Positions 1-11,332 of a DNA stretch of 64,000 nucleotides are shown piece after piece. Under the pieces are notes generated by a model. It was not told where the DNA came from. It worked only from the letters and a program-made list of their open reading frames with translations, and searched no databases. Position numbers and translations under genes: made by a program. Position 1 is the stretch's first letter, and every line of letters starts with the position of its first letter. Location of the stretch: NCBI GenBank assembly GCA_963556145.1, contig OY744465.1:930001-994000 (forward strand), read 5' to 3'. The DNA is from Hygrocybe punicea (Eukaryota; Basidiomycota; Agaricomycetes; Agaricales; Hygrophoraceae).

Positions 1-2
1 TC

Positions 3-149
3 CAAGTCGTACCCTATCACGCCCGCTCAAAAATATTGATACCGTTGGACGACTTCTTACAATACCCCGATGCCGATGATACCGATTCAAACGATCTTGA
101 TGATCCGACGTACCCACCCTCTATAGACTCCTCACCCGACGACGATTAA
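3..149 (+). CDS. C-terminal end of an unidentified protein, possibly a retrotransposon polyprotein
   Basis: An open frame enters from the left edge and ends at TAA (147-149), giving a 48-residue acidic tail rich in Asp, Ser and Pro (ending with SPDDD). No catalytic motif is present, so the family cannot be named from this piece. The position, upstream of an antisense gene, a purine-rich tract and a long terminal repeat at 1925-2717, would suit the end of a Ty3-like polyprotein. That is inference only; a host gene is equally possible. Confidence 0.35.
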   Translation, partial: QVVPYHARSKILIPLDDFLQYPDADDTDSNDLDDPTYPPSIDSSPDDD

Positions 150-357
150 GCATTTCATTTATATTCTGTCCACGTTATACCCCCATTTTATTTAGTTCCT
201 CTTAGTTTTCTAACGATATGACGAATGATGCGAATAGTCCTATGTCTTCGGGAGCCGATCGGCTTTCCTTAGCTGGGTGAACAAGCTGACATGTCTTTTA
301 TGTACACGATATATTTTTTTTATATATACAATGGGCTCGTTATTTTTTATATATATT

Positions 358-1754
358 TTACAGGCGGCCGGTCTCGTAATCCCGCTTCAACATCGCCAAC
401 CTTGAGGTCGACCGTTCGAGATCGACGCGAAGCCGCTGGAACTCTTGACCGAAGTGGACGAGGTGACGGTTGACGTTGGTGCCCAGGGCTCCCAGCTCCT
501 CCGTAAGGACCGCTAGCTGCGCCGACACTTGCTCGTAATTCTCCATCGTCAAAACGAACGGGTTCGCTGCCGAGGCCGTCCTAAGCCTTTTCGTCGGCCG
601 CTCTTCCTCCGACTCCTCCTCGTCTTCGTCATCGTCCTCGACCGACTCCACATCCTCGACCCACAGTTTGCTCGTTGAGGCCCGGGCAGGCCTACTGCGG
701 ATGGGCTTTGTCGTGAACGACAATGGCTTCCTCGTGCCGACTGTGACCTCTTTGCCCTTTCCGGTATCCACCTTACGCCAACCCCCACCCGTCCGGTGTG
801 TAGCGTTAGTACATCTTTTCTTCAGCCTCCGGCATCGTTCGCACACGTAGCCCGTGACGCCTCGACATGCCTCTTGAGCCTTGATGCAGTTGGTGCAGGG
901 TTGTAGGGGAAACGGCCCGGTGAACTATTACCAGGATCAGTGACTAAAGAACAAAGGAACCGACACAGGAACTCACCGTCGTACCAGCCAGGTCTCCGGT
1001 CTCTACGCCCGGCGTATCTACGTCTTCTACATCGGCCGGTGTCTCTGGTGCCGGGTCGACGGGGCCTTCCTCTGGCTCAACTGTGGCTTCGCCCTCCGGA
1101 ATCGACTCAGTCCTTGGTCCACCCGCGACCGATGCGTTTGCTTCAGCTCGCTGTTCTTCGCTGAGCCGCCGCCGATACGCGGCTCCATCCCTTTCAACCC
1201 GGTTCGCTTCTTGATTCCAGTGCTGCTCGTGTTGTTCTATTCTAAGCCGCTCTCGCCTTTCCTCTGCCGCCTTTCGCCTTTTCTCCGCCTCCGCTCGTGC
1301 ATTTGCCTCTGCCATCCGTCTGGCCTCCTCTTCCCGCGTAGCCGCTTCTTCATCCACCCGCCGTCTGGCTTCTTCCTTTTCCTGCCTCTCTCTGTCCGCC
1401 GCTTCTTTCAGCCACTCTTCGACATCGTTGGCGTACGATTGGCGGTCGGCCCATAACGGTGGCGTTACTGGCCTCGTACCACCAGCTCGGAGTTCCGCCA
1501 CGATTCCATTATAAGCACGCTGGCAGGACGACATGAGCTATCTTAGGACACGCGTGGTCAATAAGGAAACTCACCAACGCTTTCTTGCGGCCACTTAACC
1601 ATTGTTGGGCCATCCCCTCGTTGCCGTCCACCATCGTTATGAGGTCGTCGCTATGAAACACGGTGACCGCGTTGATGGCCTCTTCGTAGTCCGCCCGGAC
1701 ATCGGGTTCGATGCTTTCGACGAAGGCGAGGAAGTTGTCGTAGACTTGGGACAT
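358..1754 (-). CDS. Coiled-coil protein with a Zn2Cys6-like cysteine cluster, antisense in an LTR element
   Basis: Three exons keep frame: 1754-1575, 1519-977 and 924-358, with introns that open GTGAGT and close CAG or TAG, giving about 429 residues. Exon 2 holds a long Glu/Arg/Ala-rich segment (about residues 97-165) that should form a coiled coil, then an acidic linker. Exon 3 opens with six cysteines spaced C-x2-C-x6-C-x7-C-x2-C-x6-C (about residues 251-279), exactly the pattern of fungal Zn(II)2Cys6 clusters, followed by basic residues; the C-terminal part is again coiled-coil-like after an acidic stretch. In true Zn2Cys6 regulators the cluster is usually N-terminal, so the mid-protein location is odd. 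The gene lies head-to-head with a 3' LTR and may be cargo of that element. The function is unknown; DNA binding is inferred from the cysteine pattern. Confidence 0.7.
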
Positions 1755-1924
1755 TGTGAACGTCTGATGGTGTAGAGGAAAGGTCGGATCAACAACGAGA
1801 ATTTTTTTATTTTTTTTACTTTGCCGTTGTTTGGCTGCTCACGTGATTGGCCACATTTGCGACCTGCATTCGGAGACCCCATATTCTCGACCACGGATGG
1901 TCTCTATTAGAAGACCCAAGGAGA

Positions 1925-2717
1925 TGTAGAGGGTCCTCGACCCTCTGAGGCCGTAACATCGATATCTAGCGAATCCGCTCGAACCCGACGTCTCTAGCAA
2001 TCTACGTTCGAACCCGACGCAACCCGACGCAACCCGATGCATACCGACTAGCACGGCCGCTCACGTACCTGGTCGGTCTATCTCCTAAACTTGCGGAACT
2101 TCAAATATCAAAGATAGATCTCATCGGACTGGGATCCCGACATCGGACTTGCCTTATTCACGCCTAGCGTCTCCCTTATGGGGATATAGTAAAGTATTTT
2201 GCATCTTTTACGGTTTTTATATCTTCCACCCATTTTCCCTGTCATCGTCGCCTCGCAACGCTCTTCCTACTTCCCCATTTTTATTCTCCTTTGTTTCCTC
2301 TCATCGGCCAAGGACTCTCGTCCGAATCTAGGTACAGAACTTTGTAGTATAAAAACGGTGCCCAAGCGCCGTCTCAAAATAAGAAACCAGTTCCCCCGTT
2401 TCCTCTCTCTGAGAATTAGTCTCTCAGTAAAATCCATCGCACATACTATTCGTCGGTTTCCTCGACGCTCTCCCCGTCCTTCTACCGTCTTAATCTCTAC
2501 GTTTCTCGTCACCCGACACCCGACCCGCCGTACCCGACATCGTCGGCTTCGTCGGCTTCGACCGGTCTCGATAGATTTCAGTAGTTTACTCGGCGGCTTC
2601 TTACCTTTTATATCCTATTATCTTACTGAAGCTTGTTAGACTATTCCTAGTCACTTCTACGCTGACCCCACAGGCTTAGGATTATTATTCCGCAGCCACC
2701 CCAACCTCGCCTTTACA
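1925..2717 (+). mobile_element. LTR, probably the 3' LTR of a Ty3-like element
   Basis: A 793-bp segment begins TGTAGAGG and ends CTTTACA, giving TGTA/TACA ends. It contains a TATA-like motif (GTATAAAAA near 2347) and is directly preceded by a purine-rich tract (AAGGAGA), as expected of a 3' LTR. A diverged relative with the same ends and matching internal blocks (CCGTACCCGACATCGTCGG in both) is the solo LTR at 59205-60084. No target duplication can be checked because the element's left end is outside the window. Confidence 0.65.
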
Positions 2718-2732
2718 CCGACATCCACCACC

Positions 2733-4330
2733 ATGGCCAACCAAAGTGGGGCCCATGCTCGCAAAAAGAAGTGCATAGCAGCCAAACGTGCACGGAAGCC
2801 AACTCCTGATGAACCTTTAGATTTCCCTGACTCCGAGTCATTGGTCGCTCCTGATCAGCCTGACCCCAATGACCAGGAAAGCTCTGAGGCCTCACCACCT
2901 AAAAAAAAACCCAGGGTGACCCTCCGTGCACCTCCGTCTTCACCAACAGGCAGCAAGACTCCAGCAAAAAAAGCTCGAGGTCCAGCGCAAGTTGAAAGCT
3001 TGAAACAAACAGAACCTGAGAGTGAGTACCATACTATTCTGCTCGCAACACAAGACATAATACACACCTAAATTCATCAGAGCTGGTCCTCATCGTCCCC
3101 CAAGCCAACAGCAAAGGGGTCCAACGCATCACCTTGACCATGAAAGGGACATTTGAAGATGCACTTGAGGTCATTCATGAGACCCTTGGCTGTGTCAGGG
3201 TTGTTGTAAAGCCATTGCTGTCTTATAAGCTTAGTTGTGCAACCCTCAAATCAGATGCCATCAACTTACGCAATGAATTGGACTGGGATGGCTTGCAGGA
3301 AGAAGTTTCGGTCACCCAGTGCAAGAGAAAAAATGCTTTGGTTCCTGTCAAAATTATTGTTCCAGAACAGGTACGCACACAAGGTAAATTGCCCTAAAGA
3401 TTTGTGCTCACATTATTTCAGTACATGGCATCCCTTCATGCACACTCCAATGTCCACAAGGCCCCAGCAAACAAGAAGAAAATCGTGTTACTTGACCTGA
3501 ACAATGCGAACAAGGATGTCGAAGCTGAGGATCAGAACATACTGGAGAAGGAAAAGAATACTTACGCACAACTCGACGCTATGTTGAAAACATGTCAGAA
3601 GTGTGGGTCAGAAGTCGCATGCAAGATCAATAAGAGCAGAAAGCATGTGGCATTGTCAATGGGTCAGCGTCAAGGATGGGCTATTGCATTGGTATGTCAT
3701 ATCGTTTGTTCATTCACTCTAGGCTCATGGCGATCGTAATGTGCAGGCTGCGGGAACTCATGGTGTGACACTTCGAACCCCCCCTAAGGGTGATCTCTTC
3801 AATGATTTCCATGGCATGATCAACACAGCAGCCACTGACGTACCTGCCACTCCAAGTCCTGCCTATGGCATGCCGGCATATCCAACCATGCCTATGACAC
3901 CTTGGCAAGCATATTCGCCGTGGTTCGGTATGCCTCCAACATTTGAACTTCATGGCCAAGGATCTCCGAGTTTGGGGCTCAGGACAGGCAATGTGCAGGC
4001 ATCTGAGTCTTGAAAACATTTACTCCCACCCTCCAGTGATCCTCCCGATGTAAGTGCCACAATTCCTTACCCATTGATATCTGACTTCTTGGCACTGCTC
4101 GACAAAACTCATCCGAAATGGTGCTTGATGACTTACGCGGATGCATTTGATGGACTTGATTTTTATCACCTCCATGAGATTGCTGATATTTCAATAGAAT
4201 GCATGGACTCGCTTTTCCACATGTCTGAGGGAAATTCATCTTTTCTCATCAAGGAAGCTAAGCGCGAGGTTGCTCGCATTGACCGAGTTGTTGGGAAGAG
4301 GAAGCGTACGGAGAGGCAAGGTGCAGACTC
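2733..4330 (+). pseudogene. Lineage-restricted hypothetical protein, interrupted by an in-frame TGA
   Basis: Four exons keep frame: 2733-3021, 3081-3370, 3422-3691 and 3747 onward. The start is a good-context ATG 15 bases after the LTR end. The N-terminus is basic and nuclear-signal-like, with Pro/Lys-rich stretches up to about residue 95. A middle region follows with a CxxC pair near KTCQKCG, then a Met/Pro/Tyr-rich linker. A TGA at 4011-4013 interrupts the last exon, but the same frame continues through PPSSDPPDVS into a helical segment (about 4070-4290) that recalls a SAM-like fold. The 3' end is unclear because the frame runs into the opposite-strand transposase. I do not recognise a function. 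The TGA may be a nonsense mutation or lie in an unrecognised intron. Confidence 0.6.
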
Positions 4331-4501
4331 AGAGAATCACCTCAATAACTTCGAACCTTCACTCTTTTTTTTACACCTTCACACACTTCATAATCATTTC
4401 TTTATCATACACTTCATAGACATTTCATTGGCACAGATATTTCATTCATTATGTACACTTGAAATACAGTGTACCCTTGATGCAGTAGAATTTTTCGTGA
4501 T

Positions 4502-5703
4502 TTACAGGTACCCAGAGTGTCGAAACCAGCCCCTCGCCACCTCAGCGGAGACCTTCTCGAGAGCCGTGTAAAGATACAGGTATGATGCAGCTTTGTCACC
4601 AGTCTCCACTATGTTTCAGAATTCAAGTCTGTTCCATCGTATAAAATGTTTTAGGAAGGAGAAGCATTCCTCGATAGGATTCAGGTCTGGTGAATACGGA
4701 GGGAGGTAGACGAGTTTGATGCCGCTAAGAAATCATCAGGAAAAATCAGAAGATAGGTAGAGAACTCTTACCAGGCTGCACAGAGTTCCTCAATACCCTC
4801 AACATGGTGGATTCGGCAGTTATTGATGATGAGGACACTATTCCGTGCCGGGTAGGGATTCATCACGGCTAATAGGCCAAGCCACTCTGTAAACTCAGCA
4901 CCATTGTATCCACCCATTTGACATGGCTGTAGATTATACCATTCAATGTCATTGCAGGTAAGACAGAGTATCTGTATAACATTGCAGCTGGGTGTCATGT
5001 GGAAAAATGAACAAAGATTGCCATGACATGCCACGCACAAAATTGCACCGTTTATGTGCTCGGACTCCCCTGTAGGCCCATCCATTATCATGGTAGGTAG
5101 TTAGGATATTGACAGCACACTCGTCTGTGCATACAATGTATTCAGGAGGTTCCATACCAATCTCCATCTCAAACGCCTGGCAGGCTTCTTCACAATGCTT
5201 GGCAGCTGCTTTAGAGAGCTAGACCACCCTAAAAACTCAGCATTTCCAAAGGAAAAGGTGCCTGGATGTACTGATTTGGATTGCATGCCAAGTCGTTTGA
5301 GAGTTCTCCATATAGTAGAGAGTAAGATGTCAAGGTTGTGCTGCTCAATGAGTTGTTCTTGGATCTCATCCAGATACAGGTCAGGCAAAGGCTCTAGGAG
5401 AGCAAGCATGAACTTGTGAAAGGAAAGAAGTGAAATCACACTATTGCCAGAAGGGTGAGCTCTTACATCCACAGATGTTGCAGTCATGATGGGGGCTCTG
5501 CCCATGTGAGTCCTGTCTCTGCACACCTCCCTGATCTGACTCCAGCAGAGGCGAATATGTTGGATGACACGTAGGGGCATATCAAGATCAATCGCGATGG
5601 CAGTCGAGGTCTTGTGGAGGGTGAATACCTGGTAGATGACCCGGCATTTGAGATCTTGAGAGTAGTGGTGTCGGATTGATATGAGTCAACGTTTGCGAGG
5701 CAT
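4502..5703 (-). pseudogene. Tc1/mariner-like (DDE_3) transposase, degenerate
   Basis: Reading leftward from ATG at 5703, the frame gives MPRKR, a TGA at codon 6 (5688-5686), then an N-terminal helix-turn-helix-like region. The DDE domain follows: IVCTDECAVN contains the first catalytic Asp, NSVLIINNCRIHH lies where the second Asp is expected (DNCRIH in relatives, here NNCRIH), and LPPYSPDLNPIEE near 4700 is the hallmark Tc1/DDE_3 block with the third acidic residue. Frame changes are needed near 5220 and again between 5050 and 4920, and another TGA lies at 4618-4616 before the C-terminal GWFRHSGYL. Intact relatives cut and paste DNA at TA sites. This copy cannot make a full protein; the Asp-to-Asn change also removes a catalytic residue. 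Confidence 0.8.
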
Positions 5704-7059
5704 TTGGGTGTTGACTGAGGGAGTGGACAAGTTCAGTTCCGAGTCGGAGTTGTAGAAACAACTGCAACTGGGGGTAAGCTGAGATTCTGTAAAAGTACGA
5801 TGATTCACAGACAACCAAAAATAAAATAAAATATGCCATTAGCTAGATATATGCTCTAGATACAATATATGAATTTCTGGGAATTTTTACAGGCATTCTG
5901 AGAAGTGAATTTGAGTTTTGCATTACGGAATGTCCTCATTTCAGGAGAAAAACAATAGTGGATATAAAAGAAAACTAAGTAGTGGGTTGAATGTGGATTT
6001 TCAAGGGGATTACAATGAAACCTACATCTACTATGAAAAGTGGAAAACTGATGGAGTTATGGCAGATTTGCTTTTGGACAGCAAATCTGTGCTTTTCGGA
6101 AAATTCCTGCACATGCCCTAAATTCCGCAAATAGCAGTAATTGTGCTATCAATATCAGATATATATTGTTAGTCTTTTATTGCTTGTTTGAGAATATTCT
6201 TGACATAGTACCATCACTATTGTCAACTTCTTCTGGCAAGAAACTATTGATCTTTATAAAGATAACCCAGTACTATATTCTGCACTAGTAGCCAATGTGC
6301 GTTTGAAGCTTCGGAATATTGTCCAATATCTTGAACATCAACTGCTCTTGTTACTTTTATTTTATCCACATATCCATTATCATTGCATCCTTTGTTGATA
6401 GTCTATTGTCATATCTCTCATTGACTTTCACTATCTTCTTGCTCATTGTTCATCATCACCACTTACACTCATCACCCACCCTTGCTTGAGTGTCTATCAT
6501 CTCAAAGTCTTACCTTGATTGGAAGACCTCACTATACTTTCATCCTCCAAGTCATATACTCTGAAATACATCTATTATAAGGTAACTGTTCATTGTTATC
6601 TAACATCAACTAATCTTTGACAGGTATTGTATATTGTTATCAAGTATCAACTATACTTATAGGTAACTGTATACTGCTATCTCATGTCTTTAACCACTAC
6701 TATAAGATAACTGCATTGTTATCTAATAACAACTGACATAAGATAACTGTATTGTTATCTCATATAACTATCATCACTAGGTTCAACCTATAACTCAACT
6801 AGCAAGTGAGTAAGTACATTGAGTTGAAACAAGGACAAATCCACCCTTGACGAACAACAAGGTAATTTCCTGATCAAAGTCACACTCCGGAAACCCTTGG
6901 TGAGGAACTGTTTTTCTAAGAAACACTCCCCACGAACGACAATGTCCACCTCAAGTTATACAGCTGAAACCACAGCAACTTCTGTGGGATGTTAAAACAT
7001 GCTGGGATTCTGTTTATTTTATGCTCTGGCATCTATGTGATTTGTGCCCGGTACATCAT
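5704..7059. other. No gene recognised
   Basis: AT-rich sequence with short repeats of GATAACTGTATTGTTATCT type around 6590-6780, which form small inverted repeats. No coding region longer than about 65 codons has recognisable features. It probably belongs to the flanks of the degenerate transposons on either side. Confidence 0.5.
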
Positions 7060-8296
7060 CATATTATTTCATGTAGATCCCGGCAAGTAATCCATATACT
7101 AGGCATTGGAATATTTCTTTGCTTTGCCTGTCAACAAAGATGTGGCAAAGCATCAGATGACAAACATGGAGTGATCTGTATTGTCAGATTTCAAAGTCGT
7201 CCTTGAGGTTCATGTCAGATTGAATACCTAGGAATCAACATTGACCACACTGCAGTGTCCTCACCACATCCAACGAATCATGTCTCATGATTCATACCCT
7301 ATCCTCGCTGGTGCAATTCCAGTATTTGAGGCGTTCATGACATGCTGGGAGACCTTCGCAATAAGCACCTATGGCTCAAGAAATGGATCAATGTTGGATT
7401 AAAATGGGCAATGGAGTATTATGCACGCATGGACCATACCAGCGCATACATCGTTGCAATGCGTAAGTTCTTTTGTTTATCAGTTCCCATGCCATAATGA
7501 AAGGTTATATTCTTCAGTGCTCAATCCATCTATCCGGCTGACTTGGATCAGCAACCACTGGGGTGACAACTATATCAATGATGCTAAAGAAAAGATCAGG
7601 CAAACTGTAGGATTAACTGTTATCTTTGTTCATGGCACAATTAATGTTTTTTAGATGATGGATTATTGCCAACAAGGCCTGCCCATTGCTACAGGAACAG
7701 GCCAAAGCCCTGACCTCATCTGTCAAGTCCCAGCGTACACAACCCTTGGACAGCAGTATGGATTAGCAGATGACATGCACATTGCTGGCCCCAATATTCA
7801 AGACCAACAAACAATTGAACAAGAATTTCAGGCCTACATAACCTCTCCGGTTTCCAACGCTGCAACCAATATTATTAAGTTTTGGGAGGTATGTGGTTCT
7901 AAAATGCATAATACATTCATTTGATACTAGAGCCCCTAGCTAAACGAGACAGTGTTCCCCACCCTCTTTAAGATGGCAATGGATTACCTTCCAATCCAAG
8001 CATCCACAGTGCCCTCCAAACAAGTTTTCTCATCCAGTGCCAAGACGGATACCAAGAAACATAACTGCATTACTCCTGTACTAATGGAAGCATTACAGAT
8101 GCTGAAATTCGTGCTGAAGGAGGATTGCCTTAGCTTCACACAGGGCTGGATTACCTCTGAGACTGTCATGAGCAATGAGGAACTGGCTGAGGATGTAGAC
8201 CTTCTTGCTTTACTGCTCAAAGATGACAGTGATCATGAGGATGTCTTGGACACAATTATTCAGGATGTCGATGAAGACAACTTTCTGCATAACTGA
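7060..8296 (+). pseudogene. hAT transposase, C-terminal half
   Basis: Fragments in several frames reconstruct the second half of a fungal hAT transposase. The block near 7120 resembles the ...SVLSDFKVVLEV segment; ILAGAIPVFEAFMTCW (7308-7360) and YYARMDHTSAYIVAM follow; then an intron-like gap before LNPSIRLTWI and HWGDNYI. The C-terminal dimerisation block FPTLFKMAMDYLPIQA with PSKQVFSSSAKTDTKK (7950-8060) is the most diagnostic. Stops and frame changes (for example around 7210-7360) break the frame. The BED finger and catalytic N-terminal half are missing. A complementary N-terminal half of the same family lies at 43040-44819. Related intact enzymes move DNA with 8-bp target duplications. 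Confidence 0.8.
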
Positions 8297-8481
8297 TATC
8301 TACTTCATACTGCAGACTGTATATGTGTTCTCTCGCTCTATATATATCATTGATTTTTGCTGCATACTGGGCTTGCTGATTTCATTTGACAATGCATTGA
8401 TGCCATTGAAATTCAATGGTTGAATCTTCATATCATGTGGTAGTTGGCTTTTCTGCGCCGACCACCAAGTTCCCTTCAACA

Positions 8482-9652
8482 ATGCCCAGAGACAGTCAAT
8501 CAAGAAATGTGTTAAATGACTCAGAATTGTCACAAACTTCATGTGGATTCAACATAGTTAGAGTTGGTGGCAGATACACGGTGAGAAAAAAAATAGGTTC
8601 TGGGTCATTCGGTGAGTAATATGTTACTCATTTCTTCATATGTGGCTCAAATCCATGGTAGGAGTTGTCTATCTTGGAACCAACATCGTTTCGAAACAAG
8701 AAGTGGCTATCAAGCTTGAGGCCATCAAAGCACAACACCCTCAGCTTGAGAATGAGAACGAGGTCTACAAGAGTCTTGCTGGTGGTGTTGGCATCCCCTC
8801 AGTGTATTGGTTTGGAACAGAGTGCGACTACAACGCCATGGTTCTTGAATGCCTTGGCCCATCCCTCGAGGAGCTCTTCAATTGCTGCAACCACAAGTTC
8901 AGCTTGAAGACAGTCCTCCATTTAGCAGACCAACTAGTAAATCTTGGTTTATATTTGTAGTTGTGTGGTCTGAATGTTCAAATGCACAGATGTCACACCT
9001 ACAGTACATCCACACTCACAGCTTCATTCACCGCGACATCAAACCACACAATTTTCTGATGGGCCTTGGCGAGCATGACAATCAAGTCTATCTCATTGAT
9101 TTTGGTCTTGCAAAGAGGTACAGGGATGCTGGGACCCATCTCCACATCTCCTGTGGAGACAACTACCCCCTCACAGATACCGCTGCCTTTGCCTTGATCA
9201 ACAACCATCTGGGCATTGAACAGTCGCGTTGCGATTACTTGGAATCACTTGCCTACGTTTTCATATACCTTCTCTGTGGTTCTCTTCCCTGGCATGTCCC
9301 TGACAACACAAGCAGGAAGCCTACACTTAAGGCCATGCTAAAAAAGAAGATGACCTCCCCTGATGTTCTTTGTCATTCATGCCAAAATGAATTTGTCATA
9401 TTTCTCAACTATGCTCGCACTCTACAGTTTGACGGTAAACCTGACTACACCTACCTATGCAACCTCTTCCACAATGTCCTTGTACGTGAAGGGTACCAAA
9501 GCGGTGATGCATTCGAATGGTGTATTCCCAAAGATGGGATTGCCAATATCAGTGCAAAGACCCCTGACTGTGGGTACAAACTGGGTGGTCATGAAAACAC
9601 TAGTCACAGGGTGTCAGTCCTGTTCTCATCTCTTTGTCCCCTTGCTGACTAG
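8482..9652 (+). CDS. Casein kinase I-like protein kinase with divergent activation loop
   Basis: Exons 8482-8611, 8662-8936 and 8990-9652 keep frame and give 355 residues. CK1 landmarks are clear: glycine loop GSGSFG (39-44), VAIKLE lysine (about K61), [12 protein letters not shown] with catalytic D151 and metal-binding N156, and DFG (172-174) followed by LAKRYRD, LGIEQS and LLCGSLPW. The catalytic residues are therefore present. The CK1-specific stretch after DFG differs: the usual IPYRE and GTARYAS motifs read ISCGD and DTAAFAL here, so substrate recognition is probably altered or lost. Agaricomycetes often carry many diverged CK1-like copies. This one sits alone between transposon remains. 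It may be an active family member or a recently retained duplicate; no stop or frameshift was seen. Confidence 0.85.
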
Positions 9653-10088
9653 AACCTTCTTAGGCTTCACTCACAAGTCCGTCGACATTCTGCAATCACT
9701 TCTGCATTAGTGCTGGCTCCTATTGGTCAGTGGTAATCACCTGTCAGGCGATTGTTGCCTCCACTGCCGCCTGCTATTTGACAATGACCCTGGCTGTGAT
9801 GTGTGAAGTTTTGAAGTTTTTATTGTGGTATATGTGCTGTCTGTGGTATACTCTGTCTGTATATACAAGACTCATTCGTGGTACTGAGGACATTTTGGAT
9901 TGTTTTGTAGTCAGTGTTGTATTTTTTCTTTGTTTTTTTTTTTAAATGTTGTTTAAGGCACGGCACGGGTATACCGCGGGTCAGAATTCCCAACACCGCA
10001 CCCGTACCCGCGGAAACCGTACCCGCTCCGATGACAGGTACAACCCGTACCCGTTATCTGCGGGTACCCGCCGTGTTCCATCCTAACT

Positions 10089-10144
10089 ACCTCGCAAACA
10101 ACGGGGACGCGTCAATTGACGCGCTCCGTCTGTTTTCGCGAGGT
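10089..10144. repeat. 55-bp-class palindromic repeat, copy A
   Basis: A 56-bp unit opens ACCTCGCAAA and closes TTCGCGAGGT, with the perfect 16-bp palindrome CGCGTCAATTGACGCG in the middle. It is inside hAT-N1. Partial copies follow at about 10278-10316 and 10367-10405. Confidence 0.8.
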
Positions 10145-10190
10145 TGGGTTGGGGCCAGGGACTTTCCATGGGCGTCCCCGCATGTTAACT

Positions 10191-10246
10191 ACCTCGCGAA
10201 CAACGGGAGCACGTCAATTGACGTGCTCCATCTGTTTTCGCGAGGT
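10191..10246. repeat. 55-bp-class palindromic repeat, copy B
   Basis: A 56-bp unit opens ACCTCGCGAA and closes TTCGCGAGGT, its exact reverse complement. The centre is a perfect palindrome of 22 bases with core CACGTCAATTGACGTG. This is the best-preserved copy of the family, again inside hAT-N1. Confidence 0.85.
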
Positions 10247-10988
10247 TGGATGGGGCCGGGCACTTTCCATGGGCGTCCGCACGTCTATTGACGCGGCCAG
10301 GGCGTTTTCGCGAGGTGGGACCGTTTTCGCGAGGTTGGATGGGGCCGGGGACTTTCCATGGGCGTCCGCACGTCAATTGACGTGGCCGGAGCGTGTTCGC
10401 GAGGTGGGACCGTTGTTGCTGTGTCCGTCTTCGTCCTCGCCTCGTCCATTCCCCTCGTTAGCCGATGTCGTTGGGACTGGATTGGGGGGACGTACCTGGG
10501 CCGGTAGGTGGGCGCACCACCCTCCCGGCTTTCCTTTCTATCGTTGTCGTCGCCGTCGCGACTTTGGTGGTTCGTTTTTGGCGTGTGGGGTTGTCGTGGT
10601 TGTCGTTGTCGTTGTCGTTCGTGGGTTTTCTTGTTGTTGTTGTTGTTGTGTTTGCGCTTGTCACGGTTGTGGTAGCAAATATCACGCGAACTTAGCAAAA
10701 GTAAAGAAATTAATGTGAAAATAAAGTAAATAACAAAGAAAAAACCTACCTGGGGCTTGGGTTGACAGACCCGTGAAAACCCGTCACCCACAGATAACGG
10801 GTACGGTTTTGACAAGGTGTGCAAACCGAAACACCATACCCGTACCCGAATTACCCGTTTTGGAATAACCACGGGTAAACCGTACCCGTGCTGTGCCCTA
10901 ATGTTGTTGTACTTCATTGTTGCCTATGACTGGCCTCAAGCTGCAGGTTGTGATGAAGTTGCAGCTCGGTGTGGTGAACATGGCCTTT

Positions 10989-11212
10989 TGTAGGCGCGGA
11001 TTTGGGGTGTGCAAGTTCTTGTCATTGGGGTGAAAACCCAAAACTCAGCTTGTTTGTATGTATGTACACAAAACACTATATAGGTACTGTATAGTATCTA
11101 TAAAAGGGAGTGTACTAAAAAAATGGACTCTAATGAATGGAGGGGAATGCAGAAGGAAGAGGGATGAAGGAAAATAGAAGAATATGTGCTCACAGAGATA
11201 TAGATCTCTACA
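10989..11212 (-). repeat. LTR-like dispersed repeat, copy 1
   Basis: A 224-bp segment, read on the minus strand, begins TGTAGAGATC and ends GCCTACA. A 223-bp relative with the same ends lies on the plus strand at 55864-56086. Similarity continues about 20 bases past the TACA end in both (GTTCACCACACC), so the true boundary may be larger than an LTR. It follows the end of the proline-rich frame at 11333 and could be its 3' LTR. No target duplication was found. Confidence 0.5.
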
Positions 11213-11332
11213 TCCACAGAGGACTCTAATAATGACTGCCCTCAGTCATAAACACAAGGATAATTTAAAAATTTAAAAAAAGAGGGAGGGAATGAAAGTG
11301 GGTGGGGAATATACTCAAAGATAAAATAAAAC

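Larger units (their letters stand above)
9954..10900. mobile_element. Non-autonomous hAT element (hAT-N1) with 8-bp target duplication
   Basis: The 947-bp element is flanked by perfect 8-bp direct repeats ATGTTGTT (9946-9953 and 10901-10908). Its ends are inverted repeats: TAAGGCACGGCACGGGTA on the left and, read from the other side, TAGGGCACAGCACGGGTA on the right (16 of 18 identical). Both subterminal zones are packed with ACCCGTACCC-type motifs, as expected of transposase binding sites. The interior has several palindromic CGCGAGGT units and a GTT-trinucleotide-rich block (10620-10680). There is no transposase. An 8-bp duplication plus TARGG ends is the hAT signature. Confidence 0.9.

Noticed and set aside
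4414..4600. Possible last exon of the gene at 2733 (RYPECRNQPLATSAETF)
   Set aside because: The opposite strand here encodes the conserved C-terminus of the Tc1-like transposase (GWFRHSGYL), so the plus-strand frame is its shadow.
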